Origin: a virus | Length of the DNA: 24,001 nucleotides | Virus record (IMG/VR): IMGVR_UViG_3300027770_000252 | Location: 1 to 24,001 of that record | Strand: one strand, 5' to 3' | Shown: one piece after another, positions 6,904 to 14,443 of the stretch | Numbering within the stretch: position 1 is the stretch's first letter | How the letters are laid out: every line of letters begins with the position of its first letter | The notes under the pieces: model-generated | Told to the model about the DNA's origin: nothing | The model's database searches: none | Seen by the model: the letters and a program-made list of their open reading frames with translations, nothing else | Program-made: the position numbers and the translations under genes

Positions 6904-8757
6904 GTGACTGCGCTTCTTGATTTTTCAATTCCATTTACTGGCGGAGCCGCATACTTTACTGGTGTTGCTTCGTCGGTTCTTGTCCCTAACGTTTTTCCTG
7001 TTGCTATTAACGGTCGACCGTATCTAATTGATTCCAAATCAGGTGAGTTCAGCCGCCAGTTTGATGATCGTGTCCGTAACTCAATGGATCAATCTAATGA
7101 GCCTGGTGAGTCGTCTATTAACTCGCAAGGTTTGTGGCGTAGATCGCAGTCTTCTTGGCATTATGGTGCTGGTCAAGAGTATTCGGATACTCCCGATGCA
7201 GAGAACTATAGGTTTCATTACTCTAAGGGTGTCAATGTTTGGAATAATGGCAAACTGTCGTTGTTGAGTGCTACCTCGGTTGCATATTCAACATCTAACA
7301 CAAACTTGTATATGGCTACAGCCGATACACGGATATATGGATCTGACGGTCAATCAATTAAGTACACAACTGATTGGTCAACCTTTGTGACCGTGACTAG
7401 TACGGCAGCTTCAAATATTTATAGTTTGGCATCTGATGGGTACAACGTATTTTTTTCGTATGCCAATGGTGATATTGGTCAAACTAATGCTGGTACTTCG
7501 GCAGCATCGTCATACATCACAGGTATTGAGGCAGGCAAGATTACTTATGCCCGTGGCAGGTTGATGGTCGCTGGACAAACTACAGATAAAAATAAGATTT
7601 GGAATATCACCACAGCCCCAGGGTCATCAGCAAACAACCCTGGAGCGTTGTATACCCACCCGAATACCAACTTTGCTTGGGTTGGTTTTGCTAGTGGACA
7701 GAACCAAATCTATGCAGCAGGTTATGCAGGTAATAAATCGCTTATTTACAAAATCAGTATTAAAGCAGATGGCTCAGGTCTTGACGTGCCATTGGTTGCA
7801 GGTGAACTACCACAGGGCGAAGTAATCCAAGAAATTGATTCATACCTTGGATATATCTTGATCGGCACAGATACAGGTATCCGTTTCTGTTCCTCCGATG
7901 GTGACGGCAACCTCGTTATTGGACCGTTAATCAAAATAGGTCATCCCGTTAAATGTTTCGCTGGTATCGGACAATACGTTTATTTTGGTTGGACAAACTA
8001 TGACACTGTTTCTACAGGTATCGGTCGAATGGATGTTGGCACACAAGTTGTAACCAACCAACCCGCTTACGCCACAGACTTAATGGCAACAGGTCAAGGA
8101 ACAATTGTTGACTTGCATGAATTTGACAACAAACCTGTATTCACCGTTTCAGGTTTAGGGGCATACCGCCCTCATGCTACGAACTTGGTTGCATCAGGAA
8201 CATTGGACACCGGACTGTTCCGTTGGGGTGTAATGGACCCTAAGTTTATTCCCAAATGGGACTTGCACACCGAAGCATTAAACGGTTCTGTCTCATTTTC
8301 TATTTCACCAAACAACGAAGGTTTTGAAAATATTGGTACGGCTTCTGCCATAGGTTCTTCGTCAACAACATTTAACGGTTTAGAACCATACGTATTTGAT
8401 GCCGAAGTTCGCTTAACTCTCACACCAACAACCGACCTACTTACTAGCCCTACGGTAAACCGTTGGATGGGTAGAGCGTATGCAGCCCCATTCCGTTCAG
8501 AAATTTTTTCTGTACCAGTATTACTTTACAAACAAGTCAATGTCCGCGGGCGAGACTACTTCTTTGATGTTGAAGAAGAACTAACACAATTACGTTTACT
8601 TGTATCTGCCCCATCAGTTATTTCATATCAAGAAAACAACACTAAATACTCTGTGATTGTGGAAAACATCCAATGGAAACCCGTAGACTCACCTCAATCG
8701 CCTGGTGAATGGGACTGGGATGGAACATGTGTCATAATTATGAGAAGTGTAAGATAG
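6904..8757 (+). CDS. Large tail protein, beta-propeller-like (nozzle or minor tail protein)
   Basis: A 617-residue protein starting with GTG one base after the previous stop. Residues 75-130 include LWRRSQSSWHYGAGQEYSD and RFHYSKGVNVW, a motif pair I associate with actinophage minor tail proteins. Residues 125-400 show a repeating pattern of short strands with Asp/Gly turns (SDGQSIKYTTDW, SDGYNVFFSYANG, ARGRLMVAGQT, GYILIGTDTGIRFCSSDGDG, GQYVYFGW), as in seven- or eight-bladed propellers. The C-terminal 200 residues look like a jelly-roll or carbohydrate-binding domain. In short-tailed phages the nozzle is propeller-rich and follows the adaptor, which fits here; a receptor-binding tail hub is the alternative. 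No signal peptide or membrane segment is seen. Confidence 0.68.
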   Translation: MTALLDFSIPFTGGAAYFTGVASSVLVPNVFPVAINGRPYLIDSKSGEFSRQFDDRVRNSMDQSNEPGESSINSQGLWRRSQSSWHYGAGQEYSDTPDAENYRFHYSKGVNVWNNGKLSLLSATSVAYSTSNTNLYMATADTRIYGSDGQSIKYTTDWSTFVTVTSTAASNIYSLASDGYNVFFSYANGDIGQTNAGTSAASSYITGIEAGKITYARGRLMVAGQTTDKNKIWNITTAPGSSANNPGALYTHPNTNFAWVGFASGQNQIYAAGYAGNKSLIYKISIKADGSGLDVPLVAGELPQGEVIQEIDSYLGYILIGTDTGIRFCSSDGDGNLVIGPLIKIGHPVKCFAGIGQYVYFGWTNYDTVSTGIGRMDVGTQVVTNQPAYATDLMATGQGTIVDLHEFDNKPVFTVSGLGAYRPHATNLVASGTLDTGLFRWGVMDPKFIPKWDLHTEALNGSVSFSISPNNEGFENIGTASAIGSSSTTFNGLEPYVFDAEVRLTLTPTTDLLTSPTVNRWMGRAYAAPFRSEIFSVPVLLYKQVNVRGRDYFFDVEEELTQLRLLVSAPSVISYQENNTKYSVIVENIQWKPVDSPQSPGEWDWDGTCVIIMRSVR

Positions 8758-8763
8758 GAAAAC

Positions 8764-9909
8764 ATGGCTGCTATAACTAGACGACAATATAAAGGTGCTG
8801 CTGTATCGACAACGATTACGGCTGCCATTAACAATACGGTTACGTCATGTACTTTGGCGGCTACAACAGGTTGGCCTTCATCAGCAAGTGTACCGTTTTT
8901 TGTTGTTATTGACCCAGGTACTTCATCAGAAGAAAAGTGTTCGGCAACTATTGCTGGTTCTACTCTTACTTTAACTCGCGGAAAAGATGATACTTCTGCT
9001 TCTGCTCATGATTCTGGTGCTGTGATTTACCCAGTATTTACGGCAACCGAAGCTGATGAAGCGAACACACTCGCTTCAACGATGACCACCCGTGGTGATT
9101 TGTTGACGATGAGTTCAACACCAACCGTTACCCGTTTGGGAATTGGCACTTCAAGTTATGCTTTGACATCAAATGGGACTGATCCTATATGGGGTCAGAT
9201 TGCTGCTGGTGGTATTGCTTCTGATGCTGTAACTACCGCAAAAATTATTAATAGTGCTGTAACAACAGACAAGATTGCTGATAGTGCTGTAACTTCCGCA
9301 AAAATTGCTGATGCAACGATTGTTCAAGGTGATATTGCATTGACGTTGTTGAAGGCTCTTTGCCCTGTTGGTACCATCAATGCGTACGCTGGTGCTACTG
9401 CCCCTACTGGCTGGATTTTGTGTGATGGTACTGCTGTTGTGTCGGGTACTCATCCTGAACTGTATGCGCTTTGTGCTACTACTCCTGATTTGCGTGGGCG
9501 TTTTGCGCTAGGTAAAGCAGCATCAGGTACAGGTAGTACTTTGTTGGGTACTGGTGGTTCGACAACTATTACTGAAGCAAACTTGCCGATTCACACTCAC
9601 GCAAACACTTTGACCAATAATTCTGTGACTACTAGTAGTACTACTTCTACATCACACTCTCATGGAATTAATGATGGTAATACTTATTGGGGAGAAAATG
9701 GAACTCTTGATTGGAGTCTTGCTAACGGAAGCAGTATCAGTTTCAAAAGATTTAACGAGTTTGACAGAACAAGTGATGCTGCCAGCGTAGACCATAGCCA
9801 CAACATAACCTCCAACGTCACTATTTCAAACGGTGCTATTGGTAGTGGCACTGCCTACAATCAGCCGTTTGTTGCTGTGAGTTACATCATTAAACACGAC
9901 TACGTTTAG
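8764..9909 (+). CDS. Tail fibre protein with phage tail-collar domain (second copy)
   Basis: A 381-residue fibre. Residues 1-110 are an N-terminal beta region with a TLTLTRGKDDTSASAHDSGA segment like that in the 294-residue adaptor-like protein. Residues 153-184 contain about three 10-residue repeats (DAVTTAKIINS, AVTTDKIADS, AVTSAKIADA), a common fibre shaft pattern. Residues 201-250 are the collar domain: VGTINAYAGATAPTGWILCDG, then PDLRGRFALG. The tip region has three His-X-His motifs at 277-279, 298-300 and 344-346 and ends YNQPFVAVSYIIKHDYV. Compared with the first collar gene the shaft differs but the collar and His tip are alike, so they are paralogues and may give two receptor specificities. 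AGGA lies just upstream of the ATG. Confidence 0.87.
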   Translation: MAAITRRQYKGAAVSTTITAAINNTVTSCTLAATTGWPSSASVPFFVVIDPGTSSEEKCSATIAGSTLTLTRGKDDTSASAHDSGAVIYPVFTATEADEANTLASTMTTRGDLLTMSSTPTVTRLGIGTSSYALTSNGTDPIWGQIAAGGIASDAVTTAKIINSAVTTDKIADSAVTSAKIADATIVQGDIALTLLKALCPVGTINAYAGATAPTGWILCDGTAVVSGTHPELYALCATTPDLRGRFALGKAASGTGSTLLGTGGSTTITEANLPIHTHANTLTNNSVTTSSTTSTSHSHGINDGNTYWGENGTLDWSLANGSSISFKRFNEFDRTSDAASVDHSHNITSNVTISNGAIGSGTAYNQPFVAVSYIIKHDYV

Positions 9910-9911
9910 AA

Positions 9912-11267
9912 ATGCGGTCTAGCCGTTGGCTGATTTTTGCTCCTGTAGCAATCTTGGCGTTGTTTGCACCGACCGCTAACGCACAATCACAACCAGGGTT
10001 GCTGACCCGTTACTACACCATTGATGAAGTACCGCCCATAAAGTCCGAACTCATCTATACCGAATGCGGTAGTGAAGTGGAAAACAATATCAACCGTTCC
10101 TATGACGGTGAGCCATATCTTGAATGTACCTATGACCTATTCATGGTTCACATGACTGGGGCAATCGTTATTCCTGAGCATGAGACCATCGAGTTTTGGT
10201 TGGCTTCAGATGACGGTGGCACCATCAAGATAGGCACCCATGAGTGGGGCAATTGGGGAGACCAAGGTTGTACTTGGATGGAGTCAGGACAGATAGACAT
10301 TAGTGCAGGCATCCAGCCGCTTGACTTGTGGATGTACGAAAATGGTGGAAGTACCTGCATACTTCTTGCTTGGAACATTGATAACACAGGTTGGGCTATT
10401 GTTCCTGACGAAGCATTTTTGACGGAGCCATCATGGGAATCTACAACAACATCCACGACTACAACGACGAGCAGTTCTACTTCTGTACCCTCCACGACTG
10501 TGCCTGTGGAAGAAGAATCGACTACTACGACACTTCAAACAACTACTTCTTTGAGTCCCCAAACAACAGAAGCACTAGAAGCATCAACGACAACAACGAC
10601 AGAACTCCCGACACCAACAACGACCCTGCCACCAGTATCCAGTGAAACATCAGACGTACCTCCAGTTGTGGACACAATTCCACCTGTTGTAGACACTACC
10701 GTACCCGACACTACGGTGCCCGACACCCTGCCACCAGACACCCTGCCAGACGCACCAGAAACGCCTGAGACGCTCCCAATAGACATAACCGAGGAAATAC
10801 CAGCCGAACTCGTACAAGCCCTCACAGACGCTATAGATAGCGGTGAACCACTAACCGACGAACAGTTCGCCACAGCCGTAGAAGCACTCGGCGACCTCAA
10901 CGAAGAACAAGCCATAGCCCTCATAGACCAACTCCTTGCCACAGACGTAACAGCCGACCAAGCCACAGAACTCGCCACCAACCCTGATGTGTTGGATGTC
11001 ATCACCTCAGACCAGGCTGAAGAAATTTTTGCCACCATCGAAGTAGACCAACTAGACGACACACAAATAGCCGAACTCACAGCCGCAATCCAAAACGCAC
11101 CTCTTGCCGTACAAGAAGCGTTTGAAGCTACCATAGACATCTTCGGAGGATTTGACGACTACGTGCCAACAGGATCAAATATCCCTGTAAGGGAACGACG
11201 AACCCTTATCGCCATCGCAGCAGGGACAACCCTCACAGCAGCAGGTAGTAAGATAAAACGGAAATGA
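9912..11267 (+). CDS. Secreted PA14-domain protein with Thr/Pro linker and acidic helical domain
   Basis: A 451-residue protein with a signal peptide (MRSSRW, hydrophobic core LIFAPVAILALFAP, cleavage near ANA-Q at 24/25). Residues 28-172 look like a PA14 domain (LLTRYYTIDEVPP, FWLASDDGGTIKIG), which usually binds glycans; SDDG is the calcium-site type, and Cys52, Cys72, Cys120 and Cys149 could form disulfides. Residues 175-290 are a Thr/Ser/Pro stalk with VDT and PDT repeats. Residues 290-410 form acidic helices. The end (about 425-451) has YVPTGSNIPVRERR, a hydrophobic stretch and a basic tail, like a wall or membrane anchor. It lies between tail fibres and the holin. It could display on the host surface or act as an adhesin. 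No ribosome site is obvious. Confidence 0.78.
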   Translation: MRSSRWLIFAPVAILALFAPTANAQSQPGLLTRYYTIDEVPPIKSELIYTECGSEVENNINRSYDGEPYLECTYDLFMVHMTGAIVIPEHETIEFWLASDDGGTIKIGTHEWGNWGDQGCTWMESGQIDISAGIQPLDLWMYENGGSTCILLAWNIDNTGWAIVPDEAFLTEPSWESTTTSTTTTTSSSTSVPSTTVPVEEESTTTTLQTTTSLSPQTTEALEASTTTTTELPTPTTTLPPVSSETSDVPPVVDTIPPVVDTTVPDTTVPDTLPPDTLPDAPETPETLPIDITEEIPAELVQALTDAIDSGEPLTDEQFATAVEALGDLNEEQAIALIDQLLATDVTADQATELATNPDVLDVITSDQAEEIFATIEVDQLDDTQIAELTAAIQNAPLAVQEAFEATIDIFGGFDDYVPTGSNIPVRERRTLIAIAAGTTLTAAGSKIKRK

Positions 11268-11431
11268 AACGCCTCACTGACCTCATCAAAGACAACGCCT
11301 GGACATACGCAGGCACAGGTCTAGTCCTCATCACCCTGTCAGGGCCTACGCTCCGGCAAGCAATCTGGGTGGTTGGTGTATCATTGGTGTTACACGCAGC
11401 ATTAACTCTCAGCACAAAGGAATCAGAATGA
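11264..11431 (+). CDS. Small membrane protein, two segments (lysis cassette)
   Basis: A 55-residue protein (ATG 11264, overlapping the PA14 stop by four bases; TGA 11429-11431 overlapping the next ATG). A basic start MKRLTDLIKDN is followed by two hydrophobic stretches, TYAGTGLVLITLSG (about residues 14-27) and AIWVVGVSLVLHAALTLS (about 33-50), then a short charged tail. Two short membrane segments with a tight turn are typical of class II holins and of antiholins. It is directly before a holin-like gene and the endolysin, so holin, antiholin or pinholin partner are the candidates. No homologue comes to mind. The four-base overlaps on both sides indicate coupled translation. Confidence 0.72.
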   Translation: MKRLTDLIKDNAWTYAGTGLVLITLSGPTLRQAIWVVGVSLVLHAALTLSTKESE

Positions 11432-11664
11432 AGAAAGCACAAGACATCGCAAACCGTATCGTGGCAGTATTTTTGTCTTCGGCATTGGCTATCGTTGGCG
11501 GTAGTGCAATTTTGGCTCCAGAACTAAGTGTGTTTAAAGCAGCGGCTTTAGCCGGCTTTGCCGCCGTTGCCGCCGTAGTGCAGAAACTCGCCTCTGCCTC
11601 ACTTGACGGCAAGTTGACACTGGAAGAAATCAACAGCGCATTCGGCGCAAAACCATCAAAGTAA
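11428..11664 (+). CDS. Holin (r1t-type-like)
   Basis: A 78-residue protein with AAAGGA six bases before the ATG. Two hydrophobic segments, IVAVFLSSALAIVGGSAILA (about residues 11-30) and ALAGFAAVAAVVQKLA (about 40-55), are followed by a soluble tail, DGKLTLEEINSAFGAKPSK. The layout (hydrophobic pair, short polar link, LDG.LT.EEIN. tail) resembles r1t-type holins of actinophages. It would form the membrane lesion that lets the endolysin through. The preceding 55-residue protein may modulate it. The endolysin gene starts five bases downstream. Confidence 0.78.
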   Translation: MKKAQDIANRIVAVFLSSALAIVGGSAILAPELSVFKAAALAGFAAVAAVVQKLASASLDGKLTLEEINSAFGAKPSK

Positions 11665-11668
11665 ACCT

Positions 11669-12196
11669 GTGGCATATCCTGTTGTGCCGGTCAAACTTTG
11701 TGACCACCTAAAGAACGCTGTCCCAGGCAAACTCACTGCTGAACAGTTACGCAAAACCGTTGGTGGCACACTCCACCATTGTGCTGCTGACGCATGGGAA
11801 GCAATGGTAGATGCCGCACAAAAAGACGGAATCAAACTAACTCCCGTCTCAATCGGCGACACATATCGCACACTCGAATCCCAAACCAAAGCGTTCTTTC
11901 AGCGGTACCAACTGGAATCAACAGGCAACCCAGATACACGAACCTTTGAAGGAAAACTTTGGTACCTTAAAAAAGGTCAAGCCTGCCTTGCAACACCAGG
12001 AAAATCGCAGCATAACCTCGGCATCGCCGTTGATGTGGCTACAGCATCAGGCCCACGCCTTGCATGGATGCTCGCCAACGAACACCTTTACGGCTTCTCA
12101 CACGAAGTCCAATCCGAACCGTGGCACATCCGCTACACCCAAGGAAACCAAGTCCCACCTGCGGTTGCAGCGCACCTCGCGGCGAAAGTCGCATGA
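11669..12196 (+). CDS. Endolysin: M15 (VanY-like) D-Ala-D-Ala-type zinc peptidase
   Basis: A 175-residue protein that should cut the peptide part of host peptidoglycan. The zinc site is visible: SQHNLGIAVDV (His115 and Asp122, in the S-x-H-x-x-G-x-A-x-D pattern) and EPWHIRY (Glu150, His153). GDTYRTLESQTKAFFQRY (residues 63-80) is the conserved region upstream. The GTG start at 11669 follows the holin stop by four bases; no strong ribosome site is seen. It is a single-domain enzyme with no separate wall-binding domain, and without a signal peptide, so it needs a holin for export, which fits the preceding genes. A carboxypeptidase versus endopeptidase activity cannot be told from the sequence. 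Confidence 0.9.
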   Translation: MAYPVVPVKLCDHLKNAVPGKLTAEQLRKTVGGTLHHCAADAWEAMVDAAQKDGIKLTPVSIGDTYRTLESQTKAFFQRYQLESTGNPDTRTFEGKLWYLKKGQACLATPGKSQHNLGIAVDVATASGPRLAWMLANEHLYGFSHEVQSEPWHIRYTQGNQVPPAVAAHLAAKVA

Positions 12197-12197
12197 T

Positions 12198-12401
12198 ATG
12201 GATGCTGTTTGGGCTGCTTGTGTTACTGGTGCTTTCGGTCTGCTAGCAATCATCGTTGCCAAACTCGGCAAAGAAAATCACGCTGATCACCAAGTAGTCC
12301 AAGGAATTCTTCGCACCATGTATCGGACACAACAACGAACCGAAGATAAAGTCGATAGGATTGACACAGGGCTTACCGAACATATAAGGTCTAAGCACTA
12401 A
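12198..12401 (+). CDS. Small membrane protein following the endolysin
   Basis: A 67-residue protein in a different frame from the endolysin; its ATG at 12198 lies one base after that stop. The first 22 residues (MDAVWAACVTGAFGLLAIIVAK) form one membrane segment; the rest, TMYRTQQRTEDKVDRIDTGLTEHIRSKH at the end, is a charged amphipathic helix that could be a coiled coil. Many actinophages place such one-segment proteins after the endolysin (DUF2746-like in appearance), often called holin or lysis accessory. Role inferred from position. A second start at 12193 in another frame would make a 17-residue hydrophobic peptide (see findings). Confidence 0.7.
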   Translation: MDAVWAACVTGAFGLLAIIVAKLGKENHADHQVVQGILRTMYRTQQRTEDKVDRIDTGLTEHIRSKH

Positions 12402-12425
12402 CAACCGACTGAAAGGTGCTTGTAA

Positions 12426-12617
12426 ATGGCGAGGGGATTCACTACCGTTGAACTCATGCTCATTCGCGACTGTCTCTTAAAGGTCACACCTTCAAGAAAC
12501 CAAGCAGATGAACTATGGGAAGTAATAGAAAAACTCAACAAAACGATTGAGGGAGCGCACATTGAATACGCCAAAAAAGTCCGTGAAACCAAGCCTGCTA
12601 CAAGAGATAAAAAGTAA
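12426..12617 (+). CDS. Hypothetical small helical protein
   Basis: A 63-residue protein starting ARGFTTVELMLIRDCLLKVTPSRNQADELWEVIEKLN and ending in a lysine-rich tail. ATG at 12426 has GAAAGGTG at good spacing upstream. Its pattern is helix, short loop, helix; no membrane segment, no cysteine cluster (one Cys). It lies between the lysis genes and a small HTH gene. I do not recognise the family; DNA or RNA binding through the basic end is possible but unsupported. Confidence 0.6.
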   Translation: MARGFTTVELMLIRDCLLKVTPSRNQADELWEVIEKLNKTIEGAHIEYAKKVRETKPATRDKK

Positions 12618-12642
12618 CACAACAGTCACAGGGAGAATCCCG

Positions 12643-12828
12643 ATGCTGTTACAAATCATCAACAAACTAGACACCCAAGACAAAGCCGATCTTCTCGCTG
12701 CGTTAAACGACTACACTATTTCTGCACCGGCAATTAGTCGGGCATTAGAAAACCGTGGTCATCGGATCAGTGTTGGTTCGATTAACTCTTATCGTAGAGG
12801 AGAACTTATACATGTCGCTCGCGGATGA
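12643..12828 (+). CDS. Small helix-turn-helix DNA-binding protein
   Basis: A 61-residue protein. I chose ATG at 12643 because GGGAG lies seven bases upstream and because an earlier in-frame ATG (12547) would overlap the preceding gene by 71 bases. The sequence SAPAISRALENRGHRISVGSINSYRRGE (about residues 27-54) is a helix-turn-helix of the type found in small actinophage regulators and terminase small subunits: a short helix, G-H-x-I turn, a second helix ending in Y/H-R-R-G. The N-terminal third (QIINKLDTQDKADLLAALND) is one helix. It may bind phage DNA for regulation or packaging. Its end overlaps the phosphoesterase start by 17 bases. Confidence 0.7.
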   Translation: MLLQIINKLDTQDKADLLAALNDYTISAPAISRALENRGHRISVGSINSYRRGELIHVARG

Positions 12829-13798
12829 TTTACGGAAATCAAGCGCACCCGCTTGGCCGATCATTGGGCAAGGCAAACAGTATCGTGTTCCGAAACTTGC
12901 ACCCAGTGTTGTTTCAACAAACAAATATCAAACAGCCGTCATCTTGCCAGACATGCAACTCGGATACTTCCATGCAAACAACGATGTATTGGAACCAATC
13001 CACGACGAGCAAGCCATCGAGGTTGCGATGCGAATTGTTAAAGCATCTAAACCGAATCAAATCATTTTGGTGGGCGACAACTTAGACCTATGTGAGTTTG
13101 GTAAGTACCGCTACACGCCAGCGTTCGCACGAACAACACAAGCAACGATAGACCGTGCAACAGAACTTTGCGCACAATTACGCACGATTGCACCACAAGC
13201 CAAGATCGTATGGATTGCAGGCAACCACGAAGAACGTCTCGGCAACTATGTGTTGGATTCAGCAGCAGCAGCATTCGGGTTGCGTCGAGGCAAAGTACCC
13301 CACGAATGGCCTGTCATGTCAGTTCCATACCTATGCCGTCTAGATGAATTTGAAATCACATATTTGAGTGGATACCCAACAGGTGCGCATTGGATTAATG
13401 AACGTTTGCATGTTATCCACGGTGACAAGGTTGCTTCCGGTGGTTCCACAGCACACAAATATTTGGCAACCGTAAAAACCTCGGTCATCTTCGGACATAT
13501 CCACAGGCGTGAATGGGCTGAACGAACCCGTGACGACCATGATGGGGCAAGAACTATTTTGGCTGTATCACCAGGCTGTTTAGCGCGTACTGATGGTGCT
13601 GTGCCTTCGACCCGTGGTGGACATGATTTGGATGGCAGACCGTTGTACCGTTCAGAGGATTGGCAACAAGGTATTGCTGTGGTGGAATACGAACCAGGAG
13701 ATGGTAATTTTAATTTGGAGTTAGTACCAATCAGGGATGGTTGGGCTAGATGGCGTGGCAAAGATTATTTATCAAACAACCCAGGAGGAAAAAAATGA
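12812..13798 (+). CDS. Calcineurin-like metallophosphoesterase
   Basis: A 328-residue enzyme of the metallophosphoesterase superfamily. Start chosen at ATG 12812, with GAGGAG nine bases upstream. Metal-binding motifs occur in order: LPDMQ (Asp47, Gln49 in place of the usual His), GDNLD (88-92), GNHEER (137-142), IHGD (202-205) and GHIH (228-231). The order and spacing match the superfamily, so a two-metal active site is expected, although the Gln is a departure seen in several phage members. Substrate is unknown: DNA ends, RNA, cyclic nucleotides or phosphoproteins. It overlaps the small HTH gene by 17 bases and couples to the following coiled-coil gene by an ATGA overlap. The C-terminal 60 residues after the motifs are unassigned. 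Confidence 0.88.
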   Translation: MSLADDLRKSSAPAWPIIGQGKQYRVPKLAPSVVSTNKYQTAVILPDMQLGYFHANNDVLEPIHDEQAIEVAMRIVKASKPNQIILVGDNLDLCEFGKYRYTPAFARTTQATIDRATELCAQLRTIAPQAKIVWIAGNHEERLGNYVLDSAAAAFGLRRGKVPHEWPVMSVPYLCRLDEFEITYLSGYPTGAHWINERLHVIHGDKVASGGSTAHKYLATVKTSVIFGHIHRREWAERTRDDHDGARTILAVSPGCLARTDGAVPSTRGGHDLDGRPLYRSEDWQQGIAVVEYEPGDGNFNLELVPIRDGWARWRGKDYLSNNPGGKK

Positions 13799-14091
13799 GC
13801 GCAATGAAAGAAGTGTCTTACGATATTGCAGAAGCAAAATTTACCATTGCTGAACAGAAACAAGAAATTAGACAGTTAACGGAAGCGTTAAAGAAAGAAA
13901 AAGAGTTTACGGAAATAGTTAAAGAAGAACTGTTTGAAACATACAAGGACATTGATTGCTTTTATTACTTTGAAAAAGAAATCAATAGTGCGGCACAACT
14001 TGAAATTATACGTTTAAGTAATTGTGTCGATGCTAAAACAAAACGAATTAGACGGTTGATGGAACAAATTCGCTCGATGGAAACACTATGA
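13795..14091 (+). CDS. Small coiled-coil protein
   Basis: A 98-residue protein rich in Glu and Lys, with KFTIAEQKQEIRQLTEALKK and later stretches in heptad-like spacing, so a coiled coil is likely. It starts at ATG 13795 with AGGAGG six bases upstream, a near-perfect site, and overlaps the phosphoesterase stop (ATGA). One cysteine pair (Cys55, Cys77) is not in a zinc pattern. No family recognised. As a dimeric coiled coil it may serve as a scaffold or regulator. Confidence 0.68.
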   Translation: MSAMKEVSYDIAEAKFTIAEQKQEIRQLTEALKKEKEFTEIVKEELFETYKDIDCFYYFEKEINSAAQLEIIRLSNCVDAKTKRIRRLMEQIRSMETL

Positions 14092-14273
14092 ACTTATTTA
14101 ATGTTGGTGAGAGGGTGCGTTTGGACGATGAACCTGGCACTGTTGAGGCTGTAATATATGGTCGTGTTGACGGGATGCCTCGTTACGATGTGCGTTACGG
14201 AAGAACAACTGTGCTCATCGCGCAAGATGTACCCGAAGATGAGATTGAGCCGTGGGTGGTAGACGAACAATGA
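14088..14273 (+). CDS. Hypothetical small protein, SH3/KOW-like appearance
   Basis: A 61-residue protein (MNLFNVGERVRLDDEPGTVE...VIYGRVDGMPRYDVRY...EDEIEPWVVDEQ). The alternating hydrophobic pattern with V-G-E-R-V-R-L, P-G-T-V and Y-D-V-R-Y looks like a five-stranded small barrel, as in SH3 or KOW-like modules that bind nucleic acid or protein. The gene overlaps its neighbours by four bases at both ends, a sign of coupled expression. Function unknown. Confidence 0.62.
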   Translation: MNLFNVGERVRLDDEPGTVEAVIYGRVDGMPRYDVRYGRTTVLIAQDVPEDEIEPWVVDEQ

Positions 14274-14443
14274 TTTACCAAGTGCGCTGTAACGCTTGCA
14301 AGGCTGCGGTAGTTCACAACACAGATTATTTGACTGGCTGTTTGTGCGATTCGGACGCTCCGACGTGGGTTGGTATCGGCAAAGACGGTCGGCTTATACA
14401 TTATTCACAATCCGATATGTCTGTGATTGAATACCCTGAATGA
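14270..14443 (+). CDS. Small Cys-cluster protein (zinc-ribbon-like)
   Basis: A 57-residue protein. The start ATG at 14270 overlaps the preceding stop (ATGA). VRCNACKAAVV gives C-x2-C (Cys8, Cys11) and TGCLCDSD gives C-x-C (Cys24, Cys26), a possible zinc site. The rest is short beta-like stretches (WVGIGKDGRLIHYSQ). Phages often carry such treble-clef or ribbon proteins as host-regulator mimics. No family assigned. Overlaps its next neighbour by four bases. Confidence 0.62.
   Translation: MIYQVRCNACKAAVVHNTDYLTGCLCDSDAPTWVGIGKDGRLIHYSQSDMSVIEYPE

Noticed and set aside
10535-11140. 201-residue minus-strand frame
   Set aside because: Antisense shadow of the Thr/Pro and acidic regions of the PA14 gene; Ser/Val-rich with no start signal. 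All other minus-strand frames are similar shadows.
12393-12421. AAGCAC/GTGCTT inverted repeat around a ribosome site
   Set aside because: Six pairs with a 17-base loop are expected by chance at this scale; no further support.
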